Assembly (NCBI GenBank): GCA_013112685.1
Contig: JABFGC010000002.1
Span: 1,250,902 to 1,314,901, forward strand
DNA length: 64,000 bases
From: Chloroflexota bacterium
GTDB lineage: Bacteria > Chloroflexota > Anaerolineae > Anaerolineales > Villigracilaceae
Direction: 5' to 3'
Shown: piece by piece, positions 1-10,036 of the stretch
Position numbering within the stretch: the stretch's first letter is position 1
Layout: each line of letters begins with the position of its first letter
The notes under the pieces: model-generated
What the model was told of the DNA's origin: nothing
Database searches by the model: none
Seen by the model: only the letters and a program-made list of their open reading frames with translations
Position numbers and translations under genes: made by a program

Positions 1-1
1 A

Positions 2-781
2 CAGCAGGGTATCGTCGGCTTCGTGACCGGGACCCGGAAAAGCGCGCATCGCCCTCGACGTTGGAGAGGATGCGATATTCTTCAACAATCCCGACCTGCC
101 GGAGACCCGCTCCGAAATGGCTCTGCCGCTCACCATCGCCGGGAACGTCATCGGCGCGCTCGACGTGCAAAGCACCGAACCCAACGCCTTTACCGTCGAG
201 GATGTCGAAGTGTTGACCACGCTTGCCGATCAGGTCAGCGTGGCGATTCAAAACGCCCAATCGTACGAGCAAATCCAAAAATCGCTGGCAGAGGCGGAAG
301 CCATCTCCCGCCGCTATTTCAGCGAAACATGGCACCAGATTGCCCAGGAGCAAAAGGTCGCCGGTTATCGCTACACCGTGACAGGCACGATGCCCATCGA
401 AGACTCCGGCAACGGCAGCCAACCCGGCGAAGACCATCTCAACAAAAAGCAGGTCACCGTTCCAATCGTCATCCGCGGCAGGACGGTCGGCGAATTGTCT
501 GTCCTGGTTCCAAAACAGGAACAGATACGCATGGACCATATGAACCTGATCCAGGCGGTGGCAGACCGGGTGGGCGTCTTCGCGGAAAACGCCAAGGCTG
601 TTCGACCAAACCTCCCGCCGCGCGGAACGCGAGCGCCTCGTAGCAGATATTTCCAACAAGATCCGCGGCACCAACGACCCGAAGGAAATGATCGAAACCG
701 CCATCAAGGAACTACGCCAGGGCGTTGAACGTCTCGCACATCGAGATCATCCCCCAAAAAATCACATCGCCGGATAGATGA
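2..781 (+). CDS. GAF-domain sensor protein, 3' part, frameshifted
   Basis: The gene enters from the left edge, so only about 259 C-terminal residues are visible. Two GAF-like segments can be read. The first ends with GNVIGALDVQST and LADQVSVAIQNA, a typical end of a GAF domain. The second contains VPIVIRGRTVGELSVL and VADRVGVFAENA. The tail (ADISNKIRGTNDPKEMI) resembles the linker after GAF domains in Chloroflexota sensor proteins. Three extra bases break the frame, in the A run at 38-41, near 597, and near 720. The restored frame stops at 779-781 and overlaps the next possible ATG as ATGA. It is probably a soluble sensor acting with the kinase downstream. No catalytic domain is visible in this part. 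Confidence 0.75.
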
Positions 782-792
782 GGCAGGACACC

Positions 793-1581
793 ATGATCAA
801 AACCGTAGCCATCTCGAATGAAAAAGGCGGGGTCGCCAAAACCACCACCGCCCTTTCGCTGGGCGCCGCCCTTGCCGAATTGGGCAACCGCGTGCTCATG
901 GTTGACCTGGACGCGCAAGCCAACCTTACGCTTGCCATCGGGTTCGAGCCGGGTGAAGCCGAGAAAACCTCGAGCGACATCCTGCTCGACAACCTGCCCC
1001 TGCTCGCCGTGCGGCGAAAGACCGAGGTCGAAAACCTCGACCTCGTCCCGTCCAGTTCGCGCATTGAAACCTCGGAGCAATTCCTGCCGGTGCGCACCAA
1101 CTACACCACCATCCTGCAGCGCGCCATCCGAAGCACGCCCAACATGCCTTACGAATACATCATCCTCGACTGTCCGCCCGCGCTGGGCGCCATCACCCGC
1201 AACGCGCTTGCCGCCGCCGACCTGCTCATCATCCCCACCCAAGCGGAGTATTTCTCGGCGTATGCGCTTCGCAATATGATGACGATGATCCGCCGCACCC
1301 GCGAGGCGGATAACCCCAGCCTCGCCTACCGCATCCTCGTTACCATGCTGGACCGCCGAAACCGCACACACCGCAACATTCACGAACAGCTGCGTTCCAC
1401 CTTCGGCGCCGGCGTGTTCAACACGATCATCGAACTCGACACCAAACTGCGCGAAAGCCCGATTGCCGGTCTCCCGATCACGCATTACAAATCCACCGCG
1501 CGTGGATCCACCCAATACCGCGTCCTTGCCCAGGAGTTAATGGAATATGCCAAGGAAACAGAAAACAAGCAAGCGGCTTGA
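793..1581 (+). CDS. ParA/MinD-family ATPase
   Basis: A 262-residue P-loop ATPase of the ParA type. The deviant Walker A motif KGGVAKTT lies at residues 11-18, the switch I segment DLDAQAN at about 43-49, and the Walker B/switch II segment ILDCPPALG at about 120. I chose ATG 793 over ATG 778 because AGGCAGGA sits just upstream of it. The 3' end overlaps the following histidine kinase by 35 bp, so the two are translationally coupled. No ParB gene is present. This looks like an orphan ParA, a class that elsewhere positions protein clusters or plasmids on the nucleoid. Here its gene context suggests it positions a sensor-kinase complex, which is inference. Confidence 0.88.
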   Translation: MIKTVAISNEKGGVAKTTTALSLGAALAELGNRVLMVDLDAQANLTLAIGFEPGEAEKTSSDILLDNLPLLAVRRKTEVENLDLVPSSSRIETSEQFLPVRTNYTTILQRAIRSTPNMPYEYIILDCPPALGAITRNALAAADLLIIPTQAEYFSAYALRNMMTMIRRTREADNPSLAYRILVTMLDRRNRTHRNIHEQLRSTFGAGVFNTIIELDTKLRESPIAGLPITHYKSTARGSTQYRVLAQELMEYAKETENKQAA

Positions 1582-4500
1582 TAATCTCTTCAAGGATATC
1601 CGGCCCGAGGACGAGGTCCGGGAACCGAAGAGCAAGCCCAAGGTCCAGAAAGAAGCGCCGCCTCCCGCGGACCCGAAGCCTGCTCCCCGATCCCAGGCAG
1701 TATCCACGCCGCTTGCTTCGCCTGTCAAACGTCAACCCCCCCGGCTGGCTGTACCAGACATCGTCGCGCCTGCGCCCAGCGGAGCCGCCGGAGCCGTTTT
1801 CGCAACCAACTTCCAGATCGGCGAGAGCGATTGGGCGGTCTTGCGTTTGATTGACGAACGGCAGGGGCGCATCTTCACCACGGACGAGCAGCTACTCATC
1901 AAGCAGGTGACAGACCAGTTGTCGCTGGCGCTGGAAAATGCGCGCCTGTTCCAGGAGACTCAAAAACGCGCGCAGGAACTTGCGGCGGTCAACCAGGTGG
2001 TCACGTCCATTTCGGGGTCGCTCGAATTAATCCCCACCCTGCAAACCATCGCCGAGAGCCTGGTCAATCTTTTCTCGGCAAACCGGGTGGGCATTGCTTT
2101 GATGAACGAGGAAAAGACCCACCTGGTCATCCAGGCGGACGCTTCGAAGACGTTCGAAAAATCGCACTTCATCGGGGCCCTCGGTTCTGATCGCCGACAG
2201 CCCCGCCGCGCTGGAGGGTCCTGCGCACCCGTAGGCCGTTATTCATCCGCGATGCGCCGAACAGCCCGTTTTCCGGCTCTGCCCGTGAACTGCTGAGGCG
2301 GCGCGGAACGGTGAACCTGCTCGTCGCGCCATTGATCGCCGGGGATGATGTGATCGGCACGGTAAACCTGGATTTTGCCGAGCCGGAACGCCTGGTCTCG
2401 CAGGACGATCTGCGCTTGCTCGAGACCATCGTGGTTCAGACCGGCACCGCGATTCAGAAAAACCGCTTGTTCGAGCGCATCGAACAATCCGAAAGCAACC
2501 TGCGCGCGCTCTTCTCCGCCATGGAAGACGTGGTGCTAGTCATCACCCGCGAAGGGCGCTATGACCAGATCGCGCCGACCAATCCCGCCCTTTTGGTGCG
2601 CCCGCCAAAGGAACTGCTCGGCAGGACGTTCCACGAAATTCTGCCAAAGGCGGTCGCAGACCGTTTCCTGGAAAAGACCCTTCAGGCGCTGGAGACCTCG
2701 GAAAAGGTCCAATTTGAATACGACCTGCCCGTCGGCGAGCACGTTTTTTGGTTCCTGGCAAGCGTGACGAAAATGGACGAGGACAGGGTCTTCTGGGTGG
2801 CGAGAGACATCACCGAGCGCAAAAAAGCGGAGGAAACCATTAGACGCCGCAACGAATACCTGGCGGCTTCGGCGGAGATCGGCAGGCTGGTCACCTCCAC
2901 CCTCGACCTCAACACCATCTTTGCCCGCACGGTGAATTTGATCAACGAACGGTTTGGGTTTTATCACGCGGCGATCTTCATCGTGGAGGAGACCGGCTTT
3001 AATGCGGTCTTGAAGGAAGCCACGGGCGCGGCAGGCAAGGAAATGAAAAAGCGGGAGCATTCCCTCTCGCTTGACGGCACATCCGTTGTGGGCAAGGTGA
3101 CTTCGGAGGGCGTCTCTGTGGTCGTAAACGATACGACAAAAGACACCCTGATTCACAAGCCCAACCCCCTGCTCCCTGAGACCCGCGCGGAAGCCGCCAT
3201 TCCCCTGAGAATCGGCACACGCATCATCGGCGCAATTGACATTCAGTCCAAAACCGCGAACGTGTTTACCGAGGACGATATCTCCGTCCTGCAAACGCTC
3301 GCCGACCAGATCGCCGTGGCGATTGACAACGCGCGCTCGTTCGAACTCTCGCAGCAGGCGGTGATGGATATGCGCGAACTGGACCGCCTCAAGAGTCAGT
3401 TCCTCGCCAATATGAGCCACGAACTGCGCACGCCGCTCAACTCCATCATCGGTTTTTCGCGCGTCATCCTGAAGGGCATTGACGGGCCCGTGACTGAACT
3501 GATGCAGCAGGACCTGACCGCCATCTACAATTCCGGTCAGCACCTGCTCGGTCTCATCAACGACATCCTCGACCTGGCGAAGATCGAAGCGGGCAAGATG
3601 GAACTGGCGTTCGACGAGGTCAACATTTCGGACTTGGCGAACAGCGTCCTCTCCACGATGACCGGTCTCATCAAGGACAAGCCGATCCAGATGAAGAAGG
3701 TCATCGAACCGAACCTGCCCACCGTGCGGGCGGATGCGATCCGCGTGCGCCAGGTGATGATCAACCTGCTCTCGAATGCGGCGAAATTTACAGAGGAGGG
3801 AGAGATCACTGTGTCGGTCGGTCTGCATTCGGGACCGGGAGGACCGGGCGAAGTCGTCGTCAGCGTGTCCGATACCGGACCCGGTATCTCCAAAGCGGAC
3901 CAGGATAAACTCTTCCTGCCGTTCTCACAAGTGGACGCCTCGCCCACCCGCAAGACGGGCGGGACGGGACTGGGTCTTTCCATCTGTCAGCAGTTGATCA
4001 ACATGCACGGCGGCAGGATCTGGGTCGAATCCGAAATGGGCAAGGGAAGCACCTTCCACTTCACCCTGCCGCTCTTCCACAAGGAAAGCGACGCGCACCT
4101 CGACGGCAACAAGGTCCTCCTTGCCATTGACGACGACATGCAGGTGATCGGGCTGTATGAACGCTACCTCCAGCCGCAGGGCTACCACGTGATACCATTG
4201 ACCGACCCCGGGCGCGCCGTGGAACGGGTGAAGCAGGTCAAGCCGTTTGCCGTCACGCTCGACATCATGATGCCCGGCATTGACGGCTGGATGGTGCTGG
4301 AAAAACTGAAAAGCGATCCCGACACGCGCAACACGCCCGTGATCGTTTGCAGTATCATCGAGGAGTACGAAAAAGGTTTCAACCTCGGCGCGGCAGATTA
4401 CCTGGTCAAGCCGATTCTGGAGGAAGACCTGGTCAATTCCCTGGACCGGCTGAACGCGGACGGTTCCATCCGCGAAGTGCTGGTGATAGACGACAACCGC

Positions 4501-4869
4501 GACGACCTGCGCCTGCTCGGAAAGATGTTGAACGACGACGGCAGGTACAAAGCCGTCCTCGCGGAAGGCGGACGGAGCGGCTGGAATTTGATCTCCTCCG
4601 GCAACCCGCCTCACGCCATCATCCTCGACCTGTTTATGCCGGACGTAAACGGATTCCAAATCCTCGAACGCCTGCAGGCAGACCGGAGACTGCGCGACAT
4701 CCCGGTCATCGTCATCAGCGGCATGGATATATCGTCCGACCAGAGGAAGCAGTTGGATGAGTTCGGGCAGCGGATTCTGACCAAGGGATCGTTCAACGAA
4801 AAGGAACTGCTAACCTCCATTCAGCGCGCGCTGGACCGGATCCAGGCGAAGAAAAACTCAGGAGTTTGA
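1547..4869 (+). CDS. GAF/PAS hybrid sensor histidine kinase with two receiver domains
   Basis: About 1,106 residues once two extra bases (near 2177 and 2218) are removed. Domain order is: a basic, proline-rich N-terminus (KTSKRLDNLFKDI); two GAF-like segments; a PAS domain; another GAF; then HisKA with FLANMSHELRTPLN as the phosphorylated His box. The HATPase follows, with LLSNAAKF (N box), DTGPGI and GGTGLGL. Two receiver domains end the protein, with VTLDIMMPGIDG and ILDLFMPDVNG as acceptor-Asp segments. There is no membrane segment, so it is probably a cytosolic hybrid kinase. It starts inside parA and ends 5 bp before the next GTG, so the operon is tightly coupled. The Lys-rich N-terminus could touch the ParA protein, as N-terminal ParB peptides do; this is speculation. 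Confidence 0.9.
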
Positions 4870-4874
4870 TCCAA

Positions 4875-6529
4875 GTGTCATTCATCATCAAGTGCCTCGA
4901 TTGCGGGCACAATGCACCCTACTACCCCACGTCCACCAATTGCCCGAAATGCAACAGTCAATGGCGCGAGGCGGAATACGACTACGAGATGATCGGGAAA
5001 ACCCTGCTCCCCAAACTGGCAGGGCGGGGAAACGATCTCTGGCGTTACAAGGAACTGCTCCCGGTTCGCAACCCGAACATCAGTTTGTCGCTGGGCGAGG
5101 GACACACCCCGCTGATCCGCGCCGTCAACCTGGGGATGATGCTGGGTTGTCCCAACATTTTCATCAAAGATGAACGGCAGGGACCGACTGCCTCGTTCAA
5201 GGACCGGCAGGCGGCTGTGACCATTGCGGCGTTGAAGGAAGCGGGCATCACCGAATTGGTCGCCGCTTCCACGGGGAACGTCGCCATTTCATACTCCGCG
5301 TACGCTTCCCGGGCGGGGATGAAACTCTGGGCGTTTGTCACCAGCCTCGTCCCGTCGGTGAAGATGCGCGAGATCGCCCTGTACGGGAGTCAGGTCATCA
5401 AGATCACCGGTTCCTACGACCAGTGCAAGCAGGTCGCGGCGGAGTTCGCCCGTCAGCGCCGCCTATACCTGGACATGGGCGCGCGCACCATCACCTCCAT
5501 CGAGGCGATGAAGACCATTGCCTTCGAGATTGCGGAACAGTTGACAGGCATTCAAGGTCCCGGCGAGGAGACACCCCGGCGTGCGCCGGACTGGTATGTG
5601 CAAGCCATCAGCGGCGGGATGGGGACCGCTGGGCGTTTACAAGGGCTTCCGCGAGATGCAGCAAATGGGCTGGGTGGATCGCATCCCGGCGTTTGCTCCG
5701 ATCCAGGCGGAGGGTCTGCGCGCCGATGGTCACCAGCTGGAAAAAGCGCCTGGAAAAGGCGGAGACGGTCAGTTCACCGAAGACCCACATCGAGACGCTG
5801 GCGACGGGCGATCCGGGACGGACGTATGAATTCCTGAAGAGATACGTGGACAGCACGAACGGCGCCTTTGACAGCGTGAGCGACGAAGACGCCTTCCGCG
5901 CCATGCACGTGCTGGCAAAGATGGAAGGCATTTCTGCAGAGCCTGCCGCGACCGTTGCGTTTGCGGGGCTGTTCAAGTTGATTCGCGCCGGGGTCATCAA
6001 ACCCAGCGACACGGTGGTGGTCAACTGCACGGGTCACACCATGCCTGCCGAGCCGGTCGTGCTGGGCGATAACTGGTCGCGGGATATCAAATTCCCGTCG
6101 GCTGTGGAGACGCCGCAGGAGGGCTTGCTCGCAGCGCTCACCCAGGTTGCGCCGGAACGCTTCCCCAAGATCGTCATCGTGGAAGATACGATGGAAGCGC
6201 GCAGGTTGATTCGGCGCATCCTGCAATCGCAGGGGAACTTTACGATCCTGGAAGCCGAAGACGGGCGCGCGGGACTCGATTTGATCCAGCGCGAACTGCC
6301 CGATCTGATCGTCCTCGACCTGATGATGCCGGAGATGGACGGTTTTACGGTCATCGAGGCTCTGCGCGCCAACCCGGAGACGGCAGTCATTCCCGTCATC
6401 GTTGCCACTGCAAAGGAATTGACCCCGGACGAGAAGAACCGTCTGGGCGGACACATCCAGGCGCTGATGCAAAAAGGCGATTTCCTGAACGACGAGTTCC
6501 TGGAGGAAGTCAAGTCGTTGATCAAATAA
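4875..6529 (+). CDS. Threonine synthase-like PLP enzyme fused to a C-terminal receiver domain
   Basis: About 550 residues after removing extra bases near 5621 (G run) and 5716. The N-terminus has a zinc-ribbon pair (CLDCGH and CPKC). The fold-type II PLP core follows, with TASFKDRQA carrying the PLP lysine, ASTGNVAIS for phosphate binding, and SGGMGPLGVYKG. This matches threonine synthase. From about residue 430 a complete CheY-like domain follows: IVIVEDT, the acceptor segment IVLDLMMPEMDG, and a conserved Lys in LMQKGDF. The junction lies in uninterrupted frame well downstream of both breaks, so the fusion is not a frameshift artefact. GTG 4875 follows CAGGAG by 11 bp; TTG 4866 overlaps the kinase stop and is an alternative. 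It sits in an operon with a hybrid kinase that could phosphorylate it. Confidence 0.88.
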
Positions 6530-6547
6530 GTTTTCGTTCCCGCGCCC

Positions 6548-6598
6548 TCCGCAGGCTGATCTGAACCGGACGATGGAAAAAGCCTGCGGAATTTTATT
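6548..6598 (+). terminator. Rho-independent terminator after the signalling operon
   Basis: Ten-bp stem TCCGCAGGCT/AGCCTGCGGA (6548-6557 and 6581-6590) followed by ATTTTATT. It lies 19 bp after the receiver-fusion stop. A possible ATG of the next gene (6573) falls inside this hairpin, which argues for a later start. Confidence 0.7.
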
Positions 6599-6626
6599 GA
6601 AAGGGTGTAACCAAAGGCTGGCAAAT

Positions 6627-7574
6627 TTGTCGAAGAAACAGACTGCCGGAATCCTGTCGGCTTTCAGCTCGGCAATCTTCCTGGGGATGGCGCCCGTTTT
6701 CGGGAAACTTGCCATCATGCAGGGGTTCACGCCCTTCGCAGTGGTCGCGCTTCGCACCGGACTTGCGGCGGGGATCATGCTGCTGGTCATGGCGCTATTC
6801 TATCGGCGGTTTCTCTACATTTTCCCCATCGGTCTAATCGGCTGCATTTTGGCGGGAACGATCAACGGCTTCGGCTCCCTGTTTTATTACCTGGCATTGA
6901 GCCGCCTCGACGCCAGCCTGGGTCAACTCCTGTATTCGCTCTATCCGTTTTTTGTCGCGCTCTGGCTCATCCTGGACCACCAGCCGCCGAGCCGTTTGAC
7001 TTTCTTCCGCATCGCGCTTGCCACGATAGCCGTGCTATTGCTCACCAGCGTCCCCAACCGGTCCATTGACCCGGTGGGCGTCCTGATGATGATCGGCGCC
7101 GCGATCCTGTACGCCATGCACCTGCCCATCAACCAGCGCGTGCTGTACGAAGTTCCCGCTCCCACCGTCGCCCTCTACACCCTGCTGGCGATGAGCGCGG
7201 TGGTCGTCCCGGCGTATTTGATCTTCGACCGGGCGTGGCCCTCTGCAAACGTCCCCTGGCTACCCGTCACTGCGCTGACGTTCGTCACCCTGTTTTCGAG
7301 GATCGCGCTCTTCCTCGGTGTGAAGAAAATCGGCGGGATGCAGACCGCCCTGCTGGGACTCGCCGAACTCCTGATCGCGATCTTCCTCAGCAACGTTTTG
7401 CTGGGCGAGAGCCTTTCCCTCGTCCAATGGCTCGGCGCGGTCGGACTCGGCATCAGCCTGATCCTGGTAATGTACGAAAAGCCCGCCCTGCCGCCTCACA
7501 GCGGAAAGACGGGCTGGCTCTCGTGGATTCGTCCCCCCGCCCTGCCAAAGGATACGTTTGGTCCGTATGAATGA
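6627..7574 (+). CDS. EamA/DMT-family transporter
   Basis: A membrane protein of about 315 residues with roughly ten hydrophobic helices in two EamA repeats. GILSAFSSAIFLGMAPVFGKLAI opens the first repeat; the second starts near GVLMMIGAAILYAMHL. The family exports or imports small metabolites such as amino acids, but the substrate cannot be read from sequence. The start is uncertain. ATG 6573 lies within a terminator hairpin and has no ribosome-binding site, so I prefer TTG 6627. The C-terminus is a soluble tail rich in Pro and Trp. The gene probably stands alone between two terminator-like structures. Confidence 0.85.
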   Translation: MSKKQTAGILSAFSSAIFLGMAPVFGKLAIMQGFTPFAVVALRTGLAAGIMLLVMALFYRRFLYIFPIGLIGCILAGTINGFGSLFYYLALSRLDASLGQLLYSLYPFFVALWLILDHQPPSRLTFFRIALATIAVLLLTSVPNRSIDPVGVLMMIGAAILYAMHLPINQRVLYEVPAPTVALYTLLAMSAVVVPAYLIFDRAWPSANVPWLPVTALTFVTLFSRIALFLGVKKIGGMQTALLGLAELLIAIFLSNVLLGESLSLVQWLGAVGLGISLILVMYEKPALPPHSGKTGWLSWIRPPALPKDTFGPYE

Positions 7575-7576
7575 AA

Positions 7577-7680
7577 AACTCACCTTATGCGAAAAACCGC
7601 CATGACGCCAAGCCGCCAAGTTTTTCTCCTTTCTTGGCAACTTGGCGGCTCAAAAAGGGGGTGCCAACGTAAGGTGAGTG
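7577..7680. repeat. Palindromic intergenic element with ACTCACCTTA ends
   Basis: ACTCACCTTA at 7578-7587 is matched by TAAGGTGAGT at 7670-7679. The interior holds a second inverted repeat, AGCCGCCAAGTT (7611-7622) with AACTTGGCGGCT (7639-7650). The part at 7588-7625 recurs in inverted form at 38861-38898 with only a few mismatches. The same type of end bounds other elements near 24.4, 41.4 and 41.5 kb. No coding potential. Confidence 0.7.
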
Positions 7681-7693
7681 AAAAAGACCACAG

Positions 7694-7722
7694 GCGGCTG
7701 TCACCAGCGGGATGGCAGCCGC
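7694..7722. terminator. Hairpin between convergent genes
   Basis: GCGGCTG (7694-7700) pairs with CAGCCGC (7716-7722). A T-rich run follows on + (TTCTCTTTT), and TCTTTTTC follows on the minus side. The position between two convergent genes fits a bidirectional terminator. Confidence 0.5.
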
Positions 7723-7730
7723 TTCTCTTT

Positions 7731-8456
7731 TCACTTGCTGCCTTCGTACAGATAGCCGGTGCCGCGCACGCTGACGACGCGTTCGGAGAGCGAAGGGAAA
7801 TTTTCCAATTTGTGGCGCAGCCGGCTCACCAGCGGGCGCAGGATTTCCGGCGCTTCGCGCTGGGTGGTGTCGTATCCCTGCACCAGCAGGACCAATTCGC
7901 GGTGGGAGAAGACCTTGCCTTCATTCTCCATCAAGATACGCAGCAAACGCCCCTCGGCAGGAGTGAGGTGTTCCACCTTGCTTTTGTGTTTGATCTGCCG
8001 CCGGGAGAGGTCAACCATCGTGCCGTCCTTCAGGGTGAAGATTTCCTGCGCGCCCTCGGTACTGGCGGCTGTAAGCGAAGCGCGCGTCTTTGAACGGCGG
8101 GATAGTCCCTTTTTGACGCTGGCAATGATTTGAGCCGGGGAGGCCGGTTTCAGAAGATAGTCGTGAATCCTCAGGCGCAATGCCTGCATTGCAGATTCGA
8201 TGGAACCGTGCGCGGTCAGGAGGATGATCTCGGTTTCCGGCGAAACCTGGTTGACCACTTGAATCACTTCCAAGCCGTCCATGCCGGGCATTTTCAGGTC
8301 AACCACCATTAAATCCACAGCATGGGTACGGACGTATTCGACCGCCGCCTGTCCGTTCGGAACGGAGCTAACGATATAACCTTCCAGCCTTAGAATATCC
8401 GTGAGGGATTGCCGGGCGACGGGTTCATCATCAACGACGAGAATATTCGACTTCAT
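7731..8456 (-). CDS. Response regulator with winged-helix output domain
   Basis: A 241-residue protein with an N-terminal receiver domain: acidic pocket VVDDEP, acceptor Asp in LMVVDLKMPGMDG, Thr in ILLTAHG and Lys in YLLKP. A basic linker leads to an OmpR/PhoB-like winged helix (LTPAEGRLLRILMENEGKVFSHREL to VVSVRGTGYLYEG). It is therefore a DNA-binding transcriptional regulator. ATG 8456 overlaps the stop of the upstream kinase gene as ATGA, so translation is coupled. It is the output of the kinase-kinase-regulator operon on this strand. Its targets are unknown. Confidence 0.93.
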   Translation of the reverse strand: MKSNILVVDDEPVARQSLTDILRLEGYIVSSVPNGQAAVEYVRTHAVDLMVVDLKMPGMDGLEVIQVVNQVSPETEIILLTAHGSIESAMQALRLRIHDYLLKPASPAQIIASVKKGLSRRSKTRASLTAASTEGAQEIFTLKDGTMVDLSRRQIKHKSKVEHLTPAEGRLLRILMENEGKVFSHRELVLLVQGYDTTQREAPEILRPLVSRLRHKLENFPSLSERVVSVRGTGYLYEGSK

Positions 8457-10030
8457 TGTTTTCCTCCAGCGGGCAGAAAGATGCGAAAACATGCGCCGGG
8501 ACCGCGTTCGGTCAGCAGTTCGAGAACGCCTCCGTGCGCCGTTATTATATTGTAACTCACCGTCAATCCCAAGCCTGTGCCGCCGTCCTTGGTGCTGTAG
8601 AACGGCTCGAAGATGTTGGCTTGTTTCTCCTTCGGCACCCCCCTGCCGTTATCCTGCACGAGGACTTCCACACCGTCCCGCTCGGAGCGGGCGGTGATCT
8701 TTATCTCGCCGCCGCCGGGCATGGCGTCCACAGCGTTCAGGATCAGGTTGATGAACACCTGCTGGAGCTGGCTCCCGACCGCCATGATGGACGGGACCGT
8801 CCCGCTGAACTCCGTGACCACACGGACGCCCGCTTCGGAGAGTTGTTTCGACATCAGCGTGAGGATGTATTGCAGGATTTCCGCCAGGTTCACCTTTTCG
8901 AGCGCGGAAGCGCCGGGGCGGTAGAAATCCAACATGCGGCGGACAGTGAGCATCAGCCGTTCGAGTTCCGTGCGCGCAAGGTCGAAGTATTCCCTGCGTT
9001 TTTCGGGGAGCAGGTCTTCGCGGGCGGCAAGGTGCAGGCAGTTTTGCACCGCCTGCAGGGGGTTGTTGATCTCGTGCGCGATGGAAGCGCTCAATCTCCC
9101 AGCCGCCGCCATCTTCTCCGCCTGGATCAACGCCTTTTGGGATTCTTCGATCCTGCGCACGTAGTCCAGCTGCTCGGCGTAGAGGCGCGCATTCTCCAGC
9201 GCGGTGGTTGCCTGGCGGGCAAGGATTTGAAGCATTTCCAGGTCCGATTCGCGGAAGGGAGGTTCGCCGGTGGTGCGGGCGGCGATGAACATCATGTTCA
9301 GGTTTGGGCGGAGGATCGGCACGAGAATAACCGAACCAAGCCCGAGGTCTGCCAGATGCGTTTTCATCGCGGCATCGCCGGGTCCGCTGGCGTTGATCAG
9401 CAGTGGAGAGGAGGCGTCCATGCCGGGAATCATATCCAGGAGGGCTTGCGGGGAGGGCGTGTCGTGCGAGGCAATCGAATAGAACAAGCCGGTCTCGTTG
9501 TTCATCTGGAAACAGGCGGCTTGCGGACATTTGAGGTGACCGCAGACGGCGTTGACGATCAGGTCGAGCAGCGGTTCGCGCCTCGTTTCGGACAGGAGAG
9601 ATTCCGAGACGTTGAAGAGGGGACGCAGCGCCTGGGTACGCGCTGCGTCGCGTTTCTTTTGGCTGTCGGCAAGCGCCAGATTGACCGCCTCGACCAGTTC
9701 GGCGCTCTGACTGAACGGTTTGAGCAGCAAGCCGTCCACGCCCCGCGCGGCCGCGCGGATCGCCGTGTCCACGGTTCCGTGCCCGGTCATGATCAGCACG
9801 GCTGCATCGGGCTGCAAACGCTGGGCATGCTGGATGACCTCGAAGCCGTCCACTTCGGGCATGCGGATGTCCACCAACAGGAGGTCAATGCGGTTTTCTT
9901 TGAGATATTCGATTGCCAGGCGCGGATCGGTTTGGGCGGCAACCCGGAAACCGGCGCGGGTCAGGATGCGCTCGCAGAGCATGGCAATGCCGGGTTCGTC
10001 GTCCACGATGAAGACAAAATGTGTTTCCAT
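8453..10030 (-). CDS. Receiver-GAF-histidine kinase
   Basis: 525 residues. The N-terminal receiver domain has VDDEP, the acceptor Asp in LLLVDIRMPEVDG and Lys in LLLKPFS. A GAF domain spans about residues 140-300. The kinase core is of the NtrB type, with His in SIAHEINNPLQ, N box LILNAVDAM, G1 DNGRGVP and G2 GGTGLGL. There is no membrane segment, so it should be cytosolic. The receiver at the front suggests that it accepts phosphate from another kinase and relays it, probably from the gene 6 bp upstream. It overlaps the response-regulator gene by 4 bp. The reading frame is intact. Confidence 0.93.
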   Translation of the reverse strand: METHFVFIVDDEPGIAMLCERILTRAGFRVAAQTDPRLAIEYLKENRIDLLLVDIRMPEVDGFEVIQHAQRLQPDAAVLIMTGHGTVDTAIRAAARGVDGLLLKPFSQSAELVEAVNLALADSQKKRDAARTQALRPLFNVSESLLSETRREPLLDLIVNAVCGHLKCPQAACFQMNNETGLFYSIASHDTPSPQALLDMIPGMDASSPLLINASGPGDAAMKTHLADLGLGSVILVPILRPNLNMMFIAARTTGEPPFRESDLEMLQILARQATTALENARLYAEQLDYVRRIEESQKALIQAEKMAAAGRLSASIAHEINNPLQAVQNCLHLAAREDLLPEKRREYFDLARTELERLMLTVRRMLDFYRPGASALEKVNLAEILQYILTLMSKQLSEAGVRVVTEFSGTVPSIMAVGSQLQQVFINLILNAVDAMPGGGEIKITARSERDGVEVLVQDNGRGVPKEKQANIFEPFYSTKDGGTGLGLTVSYNIITAHGGVLELLTERGPGACFRIFLPAGGKQ

Positions 10031-10036
10031 GATTCC

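Noticed and set aside
712..1515. Long open frame on the minus strand opposite the ParA gene
   Set aside because: It lies wholly over a gene with clear Walker motifs, has no recognisable motif of its own and shows the composition expected of an antisense frame in GC-rich DNA.
6573..6626. ATG 6573 as start of the EamA transporter
   Set aside because: It lies inside the terminator hairpin of the upstream operon, has no ribosome-binding site and adds a Cys/Lys stretch not expected before the first helix.
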